Source of the DNA: an uncultured Pseudomonadota bacterium
GTDB taxonomy: Bacteria > Pseudomonadota > Alphaproteobacteria > RF32 > CAG-239
DNA: 64,000 nt
Direction: 5' to 3'
NCBI GenBank assembly: GCA_902763535.1
Contig: CACWSG010000005.1
Coordinates: forward strand, 62,001-126,000
Position 1 is the stretch's first letter. Every line of letters begins with the position of its first letter. Of the stretch, positions 1 to 9,873 are shown piece by piece. Under the pieces are notes generated by a model. The model searched no databases and was not told the origin of the DNA. It was given only the letters and a program-made list of their open reading frames with translations. Both the position numbers and the translations under genes were made by a program.

Positions 1-76
1 CATGCTTGTGAGCATAAGTGATAACTCTATTTTCTTCGTGAGCAAGGGCTGCATCGGAAAGTCTTTCTCTCTCCAT
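1..76 (-). CDS. Partial open frame at left edge, unknown
   Basis: An ATG at 76-74 on the minus strand opens 25 codons that run off the left edge, starting MERERLSDAALAHEENRV. The residues are charged and helix-prone. I see no clear Shine-Dalgarno sequence in the AT-rich stretch before it, so this may be the start of a gene or chance. No family is recognised. Confidence 0.3.
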   Translation of the reverse strand, partial: MERERLSDAALAHEENRVITYAHKH

Positions 77-205
77 AGTTTTAAATTTTAAATTAATAAA
101 TTAATAATTTGACGGTGATTTTAATTTATCACACAACAATACGATATTCAAGTCTTTTTGTCTAAATTTTTGATAAAAGTGGAAATGCTGTTTAAAAAGA
201 ATTAA

Positions 206-507
206 GCCGGCTTGAAAGAGCGTTAGGAATTGACACAAACGAATCTTTCAAAACCGGCGTGATATATATGGGAAGAAGGAAGAAAGTTCCTAAAAAAGAG
301 GGCTGCAAAAGCGGCATGATTAACACAATGCGGCGCAACATATAACAACCCTCCCGAAATAAGCAAGCACATACTGTCTCACGACAGGAGGTGGGTATTT
401 ATGAAACAAAACTTCTTTCAAAAAGTATGCCGTCGATTATGAACAAAACCTTTTTTTGCAGAATAAAGGAGGTCGGCGACATACTAAACATCTAAATACA
501 TAATTAT
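206..507 (+). other. Intergenic region with several hairpins; possible structured RNA
   Basis: No long gene lies here. Strong hairpins are visible: 206-210 plus 212-219 pair with 244-251 plus 254-258; GCTGC-AAAA-GCGGC lies near 301-315; CTGTC-TCAC-GACAG ends at 388; and GTATG near 426 pairs with CATAC near 482 over about 12 bp with one mismatch. A 13-codon frame at 401-442 (MKQNFFQKVCRRL) has a very strong ribosome site, AGGAGGTG at 386-393, which partly overlaps one hairpin. A second strong site, AAGGAGGT near 466, has no start codon behind it. A terminator follows at 508-537. This could be a small RNA or a leader-type short gene; the RNA family is not recognised. Confidence 0.3.
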
Positions 508-537
508 AAAAAAGTGTCCCTTATAGAACACTTTTTT
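508..537. terminator. Bidirectional Rho-independent terminator
   Basis: A 10-bp stem (AAAAAAGTGT with ACACTTTTTT) has a loop of about 10 nt and T-runs on both strands. It would end the minus-strand gene at 569-1354 and any plus-strand transcript from 206-507. Confidence 0.7.
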
Positions 538-568
538 ATATGGTTGTCAATGATTTTTTATAAAAAAA

Positions 569-1354
569 TTATTTTTCTTCGCCTTCGGCAATAATACCCT
601 TTATCAATAAGAACTTTGGTGTTTTGCCGTTAAACGAATTGAGTTTCTTGGCCAAACTGACAGCTTCATTATCAATTTTTTCGACAAATACCGTTGTGTT
701 CTTCTTGTCCATGGCTGCTTTTTTCGATGTTTCAGCTTCCTGTTCTTTGTTCTTGTCTATTTTAATTTCGGCCGGAGTCTGCATAATCTTATCCAAGATA
801 TCCTGAGTCTCTTTGGAACGGCGATTTGTGTAGATGACATTCTGCTTGTTTGCCGGCAACATTGCCAAAACTTTTTCCAAATTACCCAATTGCTTATTTT
901 TCTTGATTAAATTGATGTCATCAACCACCAAAATATCAATTTGGCTCAAATCAACCTTGGTTCCGTCAGCAACCTCCAATAACAAATCCGGAGCGCCGAT
1001 AATAACATTGGCCTCGTCTGCTGCCATATCTTCGCCCTCTTTGATGGCTGTTCCGTTGATTTCATGATATTTATTAAAAACAGCCAAGCAATCAGAGGTT
1101 TTGACTGCCATTTGAGAATTGGCGGTGATAATCAAAATATTTTTGACTTTTTTAGCATTGATAATATCCAACAAAGGCAACACATAAGACATTGTTTTGC
1201 CGCACCGAGCCGGAGCAATGGTGAAAATGTCGCGACCGGCCAAAATTGCCGGTATAACATCAGCCTGAACCGTGGTCGGCTCAGTTATTCCGTATTCGTC
1301 TATTGCTTGAACTGTTTGTTCGCTTAAACCTAATTCTCTAAAATTCATAACCAT
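569..1354 (-). CDS. Degenerate DEAD-box helicase-like protein (N-terminal RecA domain only)
   Basis: The first about 60 residues match a DEAD-box Q-motif region (FRELGLSEQTVQAIDEYGI, then TVQADVIPAILAGRD). The Walker A motif is APARCGKT instead of the usual AxTGSGKT. The DEAD motif is replaced by VVDDIN, so the catalytic glutamate is absent. No helicase C-terminal RecA domain is present: the protein has 261 residues against 370 or more for a complete helicase, and it ends in a Lys/Glu-rich region plus a short tail. It may be an RNA- or nucleotide-binding pseudo-helicase or a decayed one; the frame itself is intact. The ATG at 1348 is better spaced from the GGAAAGG ribosome site than the one at 1354. 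Confidence 0.7.
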   Translation of the reverse strand: MVMNFRELGLSEQTVQAIDEYGITEPTTVQADVIPAILAGRDIFTIAPARCGKTMSYVLPLLDIINAKKVKNILIITANSQMAVKTSDCLAVFNKYHEINGTAIKEGEDMAADEANVIIGAPDLLLEVADGTKVDLSQIDILVVDDINLIKKNKQLGNLEKVLAMLPANKQNVIYTNRRSKETQDILDKIMQTPAEIKIDKNKEQEAETSKKAAMDKKNTTVFVEKIDNEAVSLAKKLNSFNGKTPKFLLIKGIIAEGEEK

Positions 1355-1367
1355 TTACCTTTCCAAA

Positions 1368-1730
1368 TTACACACGACCATATACATCCTCAAAGCGAAC
1401 TATATCATCTTCATCCAAAAGATCACCCGTCTGCACCTCAATAAAAGTCATAACCTTATCCGAATCGTTCTCAATTCTGTGTTTTGTTTCAACCGGAATA
1501 TATACTGCATCATCTTTTTTGACATTAATCTTTTTATCACCAATGGTAACAACAGCCTGACCATCGGCGATAATCCAATGCTCGGCTCGGTGATGATGAA
1601 GTTGCAACGACAATTGTGCATGAGGTTTTACGCAAATTTTTTTAACGCAATAACCGGTGGAAGTCTCCAGTACTTCCCAAGTTCCCCAAGGACGATTGTC
1701 CGAAGCACCTTTTTGATATGTTGTAGTCAT
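1368..1730 (-). CDS. Cupin, mannose-6-phosphate isomerase type II-like
   Basis: This 120-residue single cupin resembles the C-terminal isomerase domain of ManC/AlgA enzymes: RPWGTWEVLE at the start, the metal-binding HHHRAEHW segment, then VTIGDKK and YIPVETKHRIEN. Full bifunctional enzymes carry a nucleotidyltransferase domain before this, which is missing here. It could isomerise mannose-6-phosphate and fructose-6-phosphate or be a sugar-binding relative. The start at 1730 was chosen because AAGGAA precedes it; a longer frame to 1829 would add an implausible hydrophobic extension overlapping ptsP. It follows the ptsP promoter region in divergent orientation. Confidence 0.75.
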   Translation of the reverse strand: MTTTYQKGASDNRPWGTWEVLETSTGYCVKKICVKPHAQLSLQLHHHRAEHWIIADGQAVVTIGDKKINVKKDDAVYIPVETKHRIENDSDKVMTFIEVQTGDLLDEDDIVRFEDVYGRV

Positions 1731-1815
1731 TTTTATTCCTTGATAAATTTTGTTTTTCACTTGATGTATATGAATATAGATAATATAAGTAAAAACGCAA
1801 GGCAAAAAAAATAAA

Positions 1816-4092
1816 ATGGTAAAAAGCATGAATCCGCCTATGATTAATAAAGCTGCTCAAGTAGCTGAACTGTTGAAAGATATAATCAACGGCACTCTTG
1901 GCGTATCTGAAAAATTAAACGAAGCAATGAAAACTATCGCCGAAGGTATGGGAGCGGATGGTTCATCATGCTATTTAGCCATTGATGATAATTATATTGA
2001 AATGTTTGCATCTTATGGTTTCAGCAGCAAGCTAAACAACCAAATAGCCTTAAAAGTCGGCGAAGGAATTATCGGGCGAATCGCCAAAGCCAAATGCACT
2101 TTTACTACTGCCAATATGTGGGAAGACCCCGATTTTTTGCATCGTGACGGTGTTGAAGAAGAACAATACAAAGGTTTTCTCGGTGTACCGTTAATCCGTT
2201 GGGGAATTGCCATCGGCGTTTTGTGTTTGTACAAAAAAGAAGTTTATGAATTCAGCAATGAAGAAATTAACGCCATGGAAACTTTGGCTATGCCTTTTAC
2301 TCGCTGGGCAGCCTCGGATGAAATACGCAACTATAAAAGTGATTTTATGCGCAAACGCGGTATTAGTGCACGCGACAAATTCAAAGGAGTCTCTTTAAAT
2401 AGAGGCTATGGAATCGGAGCAGCCGTTGTACATCGCCGCAGGCAAGCCGTCACCAAGATTTTTGCTAAAGATAAAGAGGCTGAACTAAAGCGTTTGACCG
2501 AAGCTCACAGCAAAATGAACGAAGATTTGGACGAGAAATTTAATTCGGCTAAATTAGGTTTGGGTGAACACGCCGAAATTCTTGACACCTATCGAATGTT
2601 AGCTAAAGACAAAGGCTGGCTGAAGAGAATGACTGACCATATTGACGGCGGGCTGACAGTTGAAGCTGCTGTTGAACGCGCTTATGAGGATATGTGGAAT
2701 CGCCTTTCCGGAACACAAGATACATATCTGCGCGAAAGATTGAACGATTTGCGCGACATTACTGACAGATTGTTATCTTATCTGTATGGTGATAAAGGTG
2801 AGCCGAAATCACAAGATGAAAAAGATATTATTGTTATTGCCCAAATGATGGGACCCGCCGATTTGATGGATTATGACTACCATAAAATAAGAGCATTGAT
2901 TTTGGAAGACGGAACCCCTACCATGCATGTGGCTATTGTAGCCAAAGCTCTGGGAATACCGGTAGTTGCCAAGATAAAAGGAATTTACAACGAAATCCGC
3001 AATGGCGAGATTTTGGCCGTGGACGGCGAAAACGGAGTTGTTTATATAGATCCTAAAGGAAAAGTTTTAGAAACAATAAAACAAAAAATAGCCCAGCGGC
3101 AACAAGAAATCAAACAAATGAGTGCGCTCAAAAAACGCGCTTCCAAAACCTTGGATAATCAAAAGGTAAATTTGTTTATTAATGTCGGGCTTGATTTTGA
3201 TCTTGAATATATTGATAGCACAAATTGCAACGGTATAGGTTTGTATCGTACAGAAATACCATTTATGTCTGCAAGCAAAATGCCTGATGTAACTGAGCAA
3301 CTCTCATTTTATTCCAAGCTGATGGATAAAGCCGGGAACAGAAAAGTAGTGTTTCGCAGTTTGGATGTCGGCTCGGATAAGTTGTTACCTTATTGGACTT
3401 TTTCCGGTGAAGAAAATCCGGCAATCGGTTGGCGTTCTATTCGTATTACTCTCGATCGGAGAGCTATTTTAAGACAGCAGTTGCGCGCCTTTATAAGAGC
3501 AGCAAAAGGCAAAGAACTGAATGTGATGTTCCCGATGGTGGCCAATTTAACCGAGTTTAATGAAGCCAAAGAAACTCTGATGATTGAAATGGAAAGAGAA
3601 AAACAACGTTCCAATGAAGTGCCCTGCTCAGTTAATACGGGAATGATGATTGAAGTTCCGTCATTGCTTTTTCAGTTGGATGAAATATTACCTCACACTG
3701 ATTTTGTTTCTATCGGAACCAACGATTTGGCACAATTTGTTTTTGCTTGTGACCGCACTAACAATCGTTTAATGTATCGTTATGATGTACTTTCATCGCC
3801 ATTCTTAAGAATATTGAAAGAAATTATTGATAAATGCAATCATTATAAGGTTGCTTGTTCGGTATGCGGAGAAATGGCATCCAACCCAATTGAAGCAATG
3901 GCTTTACTGGGCTTGGGCTATCGCAATTTATCAGTATCAGGTGCATCCTTTTATAAGGTGAAAAAGATGGCGCGGTCGGTTAATACTGCACAGCTATCCG
4001 ATTACTTAAACACCTTGTTAAAAAAGGATCAACGCAGTTTGCGTTCGCAGATGACAGCCTATGCAACTGATCATAATATTGAAATTTTTTAA
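1816..4092 (+). CDS. ptsP: Phosphoenolpyruvate-protein phosphotransferase PtsP (enzyme I-Ntr)
   Basis: This is the first enzyme of the nitrogen-type phosphotransferase chain; it moves phosphate from PEP to NPr (PtsO) in the cytoplasm. The N-terminal GAF domain covers about residues 20-170. The enzyme I helical domain follows, then the phosphohistidine domain with TMHVAIVAKALGIP, where the histidine is residue 371 (enzyme I usually has TSHAAI). The C-terminal PEP-binding barrel includes FRSLDVGSDK, GTNDLAQ and the catalytic-type cysteine in CSVCGEMA (Cys684). The 758-residue length is normal for PtsP. The ATG at 1816 has AAGG upstream; a second ATG lies at 1828. It is transcribed with the rodZ-like gene 15 bp downstream. 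Confidence 0.95.
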   Translation: MVKSMNPPMINKAAQVAELLKDIINGTLGVSEKLNEAMKTIAEGMGADGSSCYLAIDDNYIEMFASYGFSSKLNNQIALKVGEGIIGRIAKAKCTFTTANMWEDPDFLHRDGVEEEQYKGFLGVPLIRWGIAIGVLCLYKKEVYEFSNEEINAMETLAMPFTRWAASDEIRNYKSDFMRKRGISARDKFKGVSLNRGYGIGAAVVHRRRQAVTKIFAKDKEAELKRLTEAHSKMNEDLDEKFNSAKLGLGEHAEILDTYRMLAKDKGWLKRMTDHIDGGLTVEAAVERAYEDMWNRLSGTQDTYLRERLNDLRDITDRLLSYLYGDKGEPKSQDEKDIIVIAQMMGPADLMDYDYHKIRALILEDGTPTMHVAIVAKALGIPVVAKIKGIYNEIRNGEILAVDGENGVVYIDPKGKVLETIKQKIAQRQQEIKQMSALKKRASKTLDNQKVNLFINVGLDFDLEYIDSTNCNGIGLYRTEIPFMSASKMPDVTEQLSFYSKLMDKAGNRKVVFRSLDVGSDKLLPYWTFSGEENPAIGWRSIRITLDRRAILRQQLRAFIRAAKGKELNVMFPMVANLTEFNEAKETLMIEMEREKQRSNEVPCSVNTGMMIEVPSLLFQLDEILPHTDFVSIGTNDLAQFVFACDRTNNRLMYRYDVLSSPFLRILKEIIDKCNHYKVACSVCGEMASNPIEAMALLGLGYRNLSVSGASFYKVKKMARSVNTAQLSDYLNTLLKKDQRSLRSQMTAYATDHNIEIF

Positions 4093-4107
4093 AAAGCAGG
4101 TAATATC

Positions 4108-5166
4108 ATGGTAAAAGCGCAAAAAAAGAACGAGAGGAACAATATGGTAAAAAAAGAGAAAAAATTAGAAGTTGAAGCAGAAGCTAAACCCGAAACAGAG
4201 ACCGAACCCCAAGAGGTTAAAGAGGTTAAAGAGGTTAAAGAGGTCAAACCCATAAGCGCCCAACCAAAGGTAACAAAAGTTGGGACTTTGCTGAAAAATA
4301 TGCGGCAGGAAAAAGGCCTTAAAATTGTTGAGATTGCCAAAAAATTGTGTATTAGAAAACAATATTTGGAAGCTATTGAAGAAAGTAATTATGCCGAAGT
4401 TCCGCCTTTTCCTTACGGCACGGGTTTCATACGCTCTTATGCTGATTTTTTGGGGCTGAACAGCAGCAATATTGTTGAATTGTATAAAGAAGAAACAACT
4501 GAAAAAAAGCCGGTAATCGTTAACATTACAGAAACACAAACAAAGTCGGCCATGCCAAACGGAATTTATGTTTTAGCCAGTTTGGTTGCCTTGGGCGTTC
4601 TGTATGGTGCTTGGACAATGTGGAATAACGGTGATGATGAGACTGATCCGGTTTCAAACGAACAGGTCAACGAAAATGATGAATTGGTTGTTTTTGAAGA
4701 GTTAACCATGCCGCAGCAGAACGAAAATGACATCAAAGTCAGTGATGCCGTTTTGGAAGAAGAGATAACGGTAGCAGAAGAAACTCCGCAAGAAAGCGTT
4801 GCTGAAACTCCGGTAACCGAAGTTAAAAATGAAGAAAAAATTGAAACAACCGCTTCCGAAATAAAGAGCGAATCACAAGATACCGAAGTTAAGGCTCAGA
4901 ATACTGTTGTCGTTCCCGAACGCGGTGTTTTCATCGAAGTTTTGGAAGAAACATGGATAGAAGTCAGAAACGAATCCAAGCTTTATATAAGCAAGGTTTT
5001 GCAACCGGGTGCCAGTTACACTCTGCCTAATGATAAAGGATTAATATTATCGGTTGGCAAACTTGGCGGTGTCAATGTTTATGTTAACGGTAAAAAGACT
5101 GATATTGCCCGTATCGGCAGAAAAATGAATATTGACATTGACGGCTATTTAAATTCTAATCATTAG
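4108..5166 (+). CDS. rodZ: RodZ-like helix-turn-helix membrane protein
   Basis: RodZ links the MreB cytoskeleton to the envelope. An acidic, low-complexity N-terminus is followed by an HTH domain at about residues 53-125 (VGTLLKNMRQEKGLKIVEIA, then a second helix pair ending FIRSYADFLGL). One membrane segment lies near residues 148-168. A long acidic Glu/Val linker and a C-terminal beta-rich domain near 270-350 (FIEVLEETWIEVRNES) match the periplasmic DUF4115 domain. A 9-bp microrepeat near 4216-4245 encodes repeated Lys-Glu-Val. The ATG at 4144 has a stronger ribosome site (GAGAGGA) than 4108, so translation may start there. A terminator follows the gene. Confidence 0.85.
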   Translation: MVKAQKKNERNNMVKKEKKLEVEAEAKPETETEPQEVKEVKEVKEVKPISAQPKVTKVGTLLKNMRQEKGLKIVEIAKKLCIRKQYLEAIEESNYAEVPPFPYGTGFIRSYADFLGLNSSNIVELYKEETTEKKPVIVNITETQTKSAMPNGIYVLASLVALGVLYGAWTMWNNGDDETDPVSNEQVNENDELVVFEELTMPQQNENDIKVSDAVLEEEITVAEETPQESVAETPVTEVKNEEKIETTASEIKSESQDTEVKAQNTVVVPERGVFIEVLEETWIEVRNESKLYISKVLQPGASYTLPNDKGLILSVGKLGGVNVYVNGKKTDIARIGRKMNIDIDGYLNSNH

Positions 5167-5181
5167 CAAGATGAACTTCCT

Positions 5182-5218
5182 AAATTGCAGGAGTGGGAAT
5201 CATACTCCTGCAATTTTT
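5182..5218. terminator. Rho-independent terminator after the rodZ-like gene
   Basis: A 13-bp perfect stem (AAATTGCAGGAGT with ACTCCTGCAATTT) is followed by a T-run. It sits between the rodZ-like stop and the prfA ribosome site. Confidence 0.8.
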
Positions 5219-5243
5219 GGTATATAAAACAAAGGAATTAAAA

Positions 5244-6317
5244 ATGGATATAAATGAAAAATTAGCAAATGTCGTTAACCGCTATAAAGAGTTGGAGGCT
5301 TTGATAGCTGAACCCAATGTGACACCGGATAATTTGGTTAAGATGAATAAAGAATTATCTAATTTGGCTCCGGTGGTCGAAGTTATTAACGACTATAATC
5401 AGATGAAGCAAAGTTTTGCCGAGGCAAAAGAAATCATGGAAGATCCATCCATGGACAAAGAAATGAAAGAGTTGGCGGAAGCTGAATATTACCAAATCAA
5501 AGATGCTTTACCTCTGAAAGAAAAAGAAATAAAAATTCTGCTGTTACCTAAAGATGCTGATGATGAAAAAAATGCCATTCTTGAGGTGAGAGCCGGTACC
5601 GGAGGTGATGAAGCGGCTTTATTTGCGGCTGACTTGTTCGAAATGTATCAACGTTACGCCGAAACCCAAGGTTGGAAATTTGAGTTTATGGATGCTTCCG
5701 AAAATGAATTAGGCGGATATAAAGAAGCCACAGCCTCTATTTCCGGCAAAGGAGTTTTTGCTAAATTAAAATTTGAATCCGGAGCTCATCGCGTGCAACG
5801 CGTGCCGGTGACCGAAAGTCAAGGACGAGTTCACACTTCGGCGGCCACAGTTGCCGTATTGCCCGAAATTGAAGAGGTTGATATTTATATCAATCCGGCT
5901 GATGTAAAAATGGAAGCTTTTCGTTCATCGGGTGCTGGCGGTCAAAAAGTTAATAAAACCAGTTCAGCCGTTCGTCTGACACACATTCCTTCAGGTATAG
6001 TCGTCGAATCGCAGGAAGAGCGCTCCCAATTTAAGAATCGTGACAATGCAATGAGAAAATTGCGTGCCAAGCTGTATAACTCACAAAAAGAAGCCGCTGA
6101 TTCCGCTTATGCTGAAGCTCGCAAACAACAAGTCGGCAGCGGTGATCGTTCTGAAAGAATCAGAACCTATAATTTTCCGCAAGGTCGTGTAACCGATCAC
6201 CGCATTAACCTCACACTTTATAAGTTGGATGAAGTTATGCACGGAGGTGCTTTGGGCGAAATTATTGATGCTTTGGTTGCTGATGATCAGGCGCAGAAAT
6301 TGGCTGCTTTAGAATAA
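5244..6317 (+). CDS. prfA: Peptide chain release factor 1
   Basis: RF1 ends translation at UAA and UAG codons. The 357 residues carry the GGQ peptidyl-hydrolysis motif at 232-234 in [18 protein letters not shown], preceded by the conserved [17 protein letters not shown] segment. The codon-recognition region falls in the expected place, and [16 protein letters not shown] follows GGQ as usual for class I factors. The start at 5244 follows AAAGGA; a longer in-frame opening at 5193 lies inside the upstream terminator and is rejected. A PrmC methylase gene is not adjacent. Confidence 0.95.
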   Translation: MDINEKLANVVNRYKELEALIAEPNVTPDNLVKMNKELSNLAPVVEVINDYNQMKQSFAEAKEIMEDPSMDKEMKELAEAEYYQIKDALPLKEKEIKILLLPKDADDEKNAILEVRAGTGGDEAALFAADLFEMYQRYAETQGWKFEFMDASENELGGYKEATASISGKGVFAKLKFESGAHRVQRVPVTESQGRVHTSAATVAVLPEIEEVDIYINPADVKMEAFRSSGAGGQKVNKTSSAVRLTHIPSGIVVESQEERSQFKNRDNAMRKLRAKLYNSQKEAADSAYAEARKQQVGSGDRSERIRTYNFPQGRVTDHRINLTLYKLDEVMHGGALGEIIDALVADDQAQKLAALE

Positions 6318-6321
6318 TTTT

Positions 6322-6350
6322 TTGACAACATTTAACTTTTTCGTTGTGAT
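6322..6350 (+). promoter_or_regulatory. Candidate sigma-70 promoter upstream of dnaE
   Basis: TTGACA at 6322-6327 is a consensus -35. With 17-bp spacing, TGTGAT at 6345-6350 is a moderate -10. dnaE starts 55 bp further on. Confidence 0.4.
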
Positions 6351-6404
6351 AGCGCAGCAAAATGTTTATGATAGATTAGTCTTGAGACAATTGAGGGACG
6401 AATA

Positions 6405-9400
6405 GTGGAACCGAAATACATACCTTTGCGAGTACACACGGCATACTCTCTATCCGAGGGAGCTATGAAAGTTCCGGCTTTGGTTAAACGCTTGGGTGAA
6501 ATGGAAATTCCTGCTTTTGCGATGACTGATACCGCCAATATGTTTGGCGGTAAAGCTGTATCAAAATTTGCTGCTGAAGCAGGCATAAAACCAATTTTAG
6601 GCTGCCAATTTTATCTGCGTAATCCTGATGCCGATGATGTGTTAAAATCAAAAGGTATGACCATAGATCCCGATAAGATAATTTTATTGGTCATGAATGA
6701 AACCGGATATATGAACATTATGCACCTGATGAAATTATCATATTTGGATAATCCCAGCTCGGTTGAAAAACCATTTTTGCGTATGAGTGATTTGGAAAGT
6801 GCCAATGAGGGGCTTATCGCTTTATCCGGCGGAGTTGAGGGACAAATCGGACGTTTGTTATTGGAAAACCGCTTTGATGAGGCTAAAGCAACTGCTGCAA
6901 AACTTAAGGATATTTTCGGCAATCGTTTTTATATGGAAATATCTCGTTTGGGATTGGATAGCGAAAAACAAACCGAGGAAGCTTTTATAAATTTGGCTTA
7001 TGAATTTGATATTCCTTTGGTTGCAACTAATGAAGCATTTTTCTTTGACGAGGATATGTATGAGGCTCATGATGCCTTGGTTTGTATTGCCGCTGCCGAA
7101 GTATTGAGTAATGAAAACCGCAAACATTTTTCAATTAACAACCGTCTCAAAACCGAAGCTGAAATGTTGCAACTTTTTGATGATTTACCTGAGGCGTTGC
7201 AAAATACGGTCACCATAGCCAAACGCTGTAACTATCTTTCCAAAAAAGTACAGCCATTATTGCCGATTTTTATCTGTCCTGACAATATGACACAAGATGA
7301 ATATATCACCAAGCGCGCTTATGAAGGTCTGAAAGGACGCATGGAAAAACATGTCTATCATGAAGGCATGAGCGAAGAAGAAAAAAAGTCAATAGATGAA
7401 AAATATTATGCGCGTTTGGAATATGAGCTAAGTGTCATAAAAAAGATGGGATTTCCCGGATATTTTCTGATCGTTTCTGACTTTATTACATGGTCAAAAG
7501 GTCACGGAGTTCCGGTGGGACCGGGGCGCGGTTCGGGTGCGGGCTCAATTGTGGCGTGGTCTTTGCACATTACTGAGCTGGATCCGATAAAACTTGATTT
7601 GCTGTTTGAACGTTTTTTAAATCCCGAGCGCGTTAATATGCCGGATTTTGATGTCGATTTTTGCCAAGAAAATCGTTACAAAACTATTGAATATGTCCAA
7701 GAAAAATATGGCAAAGACAAAGTTGCCCAAATTATTACTTACGGCAAATTGCAATCAAAAGCTGTGGTGCGTGATGTGGCTCGAGTTATGGGATTACCTT
7801 ACTCTCAGGCTGACCGCATATCAAAAATGATACCTCCAGGAACACAGGGTAAAAACCCCACTTTACAAGAGGCCTTGGATCAGGTTCCCGAGTTGGAACA
7901 AATGCGTACGGAAGATCCGCAAATTAATAAATTATTTGATATAGCGATGAAACTTGAGGGATTATATCGTAATTCCGGTATGCACGCAGCCGGAGTGGTA
8001 ATCGGCGATCGCCCTTTAGAAAAATTGGTTCCGTTATATAAAGACCCGCGCGCTGATATGCCGGTTACTCAATATGACATGAAATTTGTGGAAGAAACCG
8101 GTTTAATCAAATTTGACTTTTTAGGGCTTAAAACTTTAACGGTAATAAAAAAAGCCGTCGACTGGATAAAAGTCAGTCATGGCATTGATTTTAATATTGA
8201 TGAGTTGCCTTTGGACGACAAAGAAACTTATGAAATGCTACAACGCGGCGATACCGCGGCAGTTTTCCAATTTGAGTCACCGGGAATGCGTGATGTCCAC
8301 AAACAGATTAAACCTGACAGATTTGAAGATTTGATTGCTATTGTGTCTTTATATCGCCCCGGACCTATGGACAATATTCCGACTTATATTAAACGCAAAC
8401 ACGGCGAAGAAGAAATAACTTACTTACACCCGGATTTGGCACCGATTTTGGATGAAACTTACGGCATTATGGTGTACCAAGAGCAGGTTATGAAAATTGC
8501 TCAGGTTTTGGGAGGTTATACCTTGGGCGGTGCCGATAAACTGCGCAAAGTTATGGGTAAAAAAATGCGCGATGAAATACCCAAGCAACGCGCAATGTTT
8601 ACCGAAGGTGCTCTCAAAAAAGGTATTGATAAAGATACTGCCACCAAAATTTTTGACCAAATGGAAAAATTCGCTTCCTACGGATTTAACAAATCGCACG
8701 CAGCAGCCTATTCTTTGATTTCATATCAAACCGCATACTTAAAAGCACATTATCCGGTGGAATTTATGTGCGCTATTATGTCATTAGATATGACCAATGT
8801 CGATAAATTGCTGTCCTACAAGGAAGAATGTGCTAAGATGGGATTTAAGGTTTTGCCGCCGGACATCAACAAGTCATTGCCGGAATTTGCTGTGGAGGAT
8901 GGTAATATTCGCTACGCTTTAGCGGCTGTAAAATCGGTCGGTGCCGCCAATATGGAATCAATAATAGCCGAGCGCAAAAAAGGCGGTAAATTTAAAGATA
9001 TTTCTGATTTTATTAATCGCGTTGATGCAAAGCAGATAAATCGCCGACAAATAGAACAATTAATCAAAGCCGGTGCTTTTGATTGTTTGGAAAAATCGCG
9101 CGGCAAATTGATGGCTAATTTAGATGTTATAATTTCTAATATTGCCTCAGCAACAGAGATGAAAAACAGCGCTCAAAGTTCACTGTTCGGTGTAGAAGAA
9201 CTCTCGGCAAAGATAACCTTGGCTGAAAAACCGGATTGGCCGGAATTGGAAAAGTTACAGCAAGAAGCAGATGCCATAGGCTTTTATCTGTCAGCTCATC
9301 CTTTGGACAGTTATCGTGATGGTATGGAAAGACTGGGAGTCAAAAAATACTCCGAGGTTATTCAAGGACTAAAAGTAGGTGATAATTTGCATTGCAAATT

Positions 9401-9872
9401 TGCCGGCTGCGTCAACAATTTTCAAAAACGAATTTCTAAAAACGGCAATAAATTTGCCTTTTTAGGATTATCTGATGGAATTTCTAATTTTGAAGGTGTT
9501 TTATTTGCAGAAGGCTTAAGCAAATATGAGGAAGTTATCAATTCCGGAAAGCCGTTGTTGGTCAATGCTACATTGAGCAAAAAAGAAGAAGGCGAAAATT
9601 CGCGTATGTTGATTAACACTGTGGAACTTCTTGATACAGCAATAGCCGGTGTGGCAAACGGACTTGAAATATATATAGATGACATAAGTGCAGTTGCCGG
9701 ATTAAAACAAATTTTGCAAAAGGATAGAAACGGCAAAAATAAAATATATATCAAACCAGTCAATAATGATTGGGATGTAAGAATTATGTTAAGGGAAAGT
9801 TTTGCTTTATGGGGTGACACTGTCGCTCAAATAAGGTCTTTACCCGGAATAACCAAAATAAAGGAATTGTGA
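6405..9872 (+). CDS. dnaE: DNA polymerase III subunit alpha
   Basis: This is the replicative polymerase catalytic subunit. The N-terminal PHP domain begins at residue 5 (PLRVHTAYSLSEGAMKV). The palm holds GPGRGSGAGSIVAW and the catalytic PDFDVDF at 413-419. The fingers have GLYRNSGMHAAGVVIG and FNKSHAAAYSLISYQTAYLK. A helix-hairpin-helix region and an OB-fold (DNLHCKFAGCVNNFQKRISK) lie near the C-terminus. The 1155-residue length is normal. It starts with GTG, preceded by GAGGGA. A DnaQ-type exonuclease fused to an HNH domain lies elsewhere in the window (31985-33103). Confidence 0.97.
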   Translation: MEPKYIPLRVHTAYSLSEGAMKVPALVKRLGEMEIPAFAMTDTANMFGGKAVSKFAAEAGIKPILGCQFYLRNPDADDVLKSKGMTIDPDKIILLVMNETGYMNIMHLMKLSYLDNPSSVEKPFLRMSDLESANEGLIALSGGVEGQIGRLLLENRFDEAKATAAKLKDIFGNRFYMEISRLGLDSEKQTEEAFINLAYEFDIPLVATNEAFFFDEDMYEAHDALVCIAAAEVLSNENRKHFSINNRLKTEAEMLQLFDDLPEALQNTVTIAKRCNYLSKKVQPLLPIFICPDNMTQDEYITKRAYEGLKGRMEKHVYHEGMSEEEKKSIDEKYYARLEYELSVIKKMGFPGYFLIVSDFITWSKGHGVPVGPGRGSGAGSIVAWSLHITELDPIKLDLLFERFLNPERVNMPDFDVDFCQENRYKTIEYVQEKYGKDKVAQIITYGKLQSKAVVRDVARVMGLPYSQADRISKMIPPGTQGKNPTLQEALDQVPELEQMRTEDPQINKLFDIAMKLEGLYRNSGMHAAGVVIGDRPLEKLVPLYKDPRADMPVTQYDMKFVEETGLIKFDFLGLKTLTVIKKAVDWIKVSHGIDFNIDELPLDDKETYEMLQRGDTAAVFQFESPGMRDVHKQIKPDRFEDLIAIVSLYRPGPMDNIPTYIKRKHGEEEITYLHPDLAPILDETYGIMVYQEQVMKIAQVLGGYTLGGADKLRKVMGKKMRDEIPKQRAMFTEGALKKGIDKDTATKIFDQMEKFASYGFNKSHAAAYSLISYQTAYLKAHYPVEFMCAIMSLDMTNVDKLLSYKEECAKMGFKVLPPDINKSLPEFAVEDGNIRYALAAVKSVGAANMESIIAERKKGGKFKDISDFINRVDAKQINRRQIEQLIKAGAFDCLEKSRGKLMANLDVIISNIASATEMKNSAQSSLFGVEELSAKITLAEKPDWPELEKLQQEADAIGFYLSAHPLDSYRDGMERLGVKKYSEVIQGLKVGDNLHCKFAGCVNNFQKRISKNGNKFAFLGLSDGISNFEGVLFAEGLSKYEEVINSGKPLLVNATLSKKEEGENSRMLINTVELLDTAIAGVANGLEIYIDDISAVAGLKQILQKDRNGKNKIYIKPVNNDWDVRIMLRESFALWGDTVAQIRSLPGITKIKEL

Positions 9873-9873
9873 C

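Noticed and set aside
1731..1829. Longer start for the cupin gene
   Set aside because: The extension is hydrophobic and overlaps ptsP; the start at 1730 has AAGGAA upstream.
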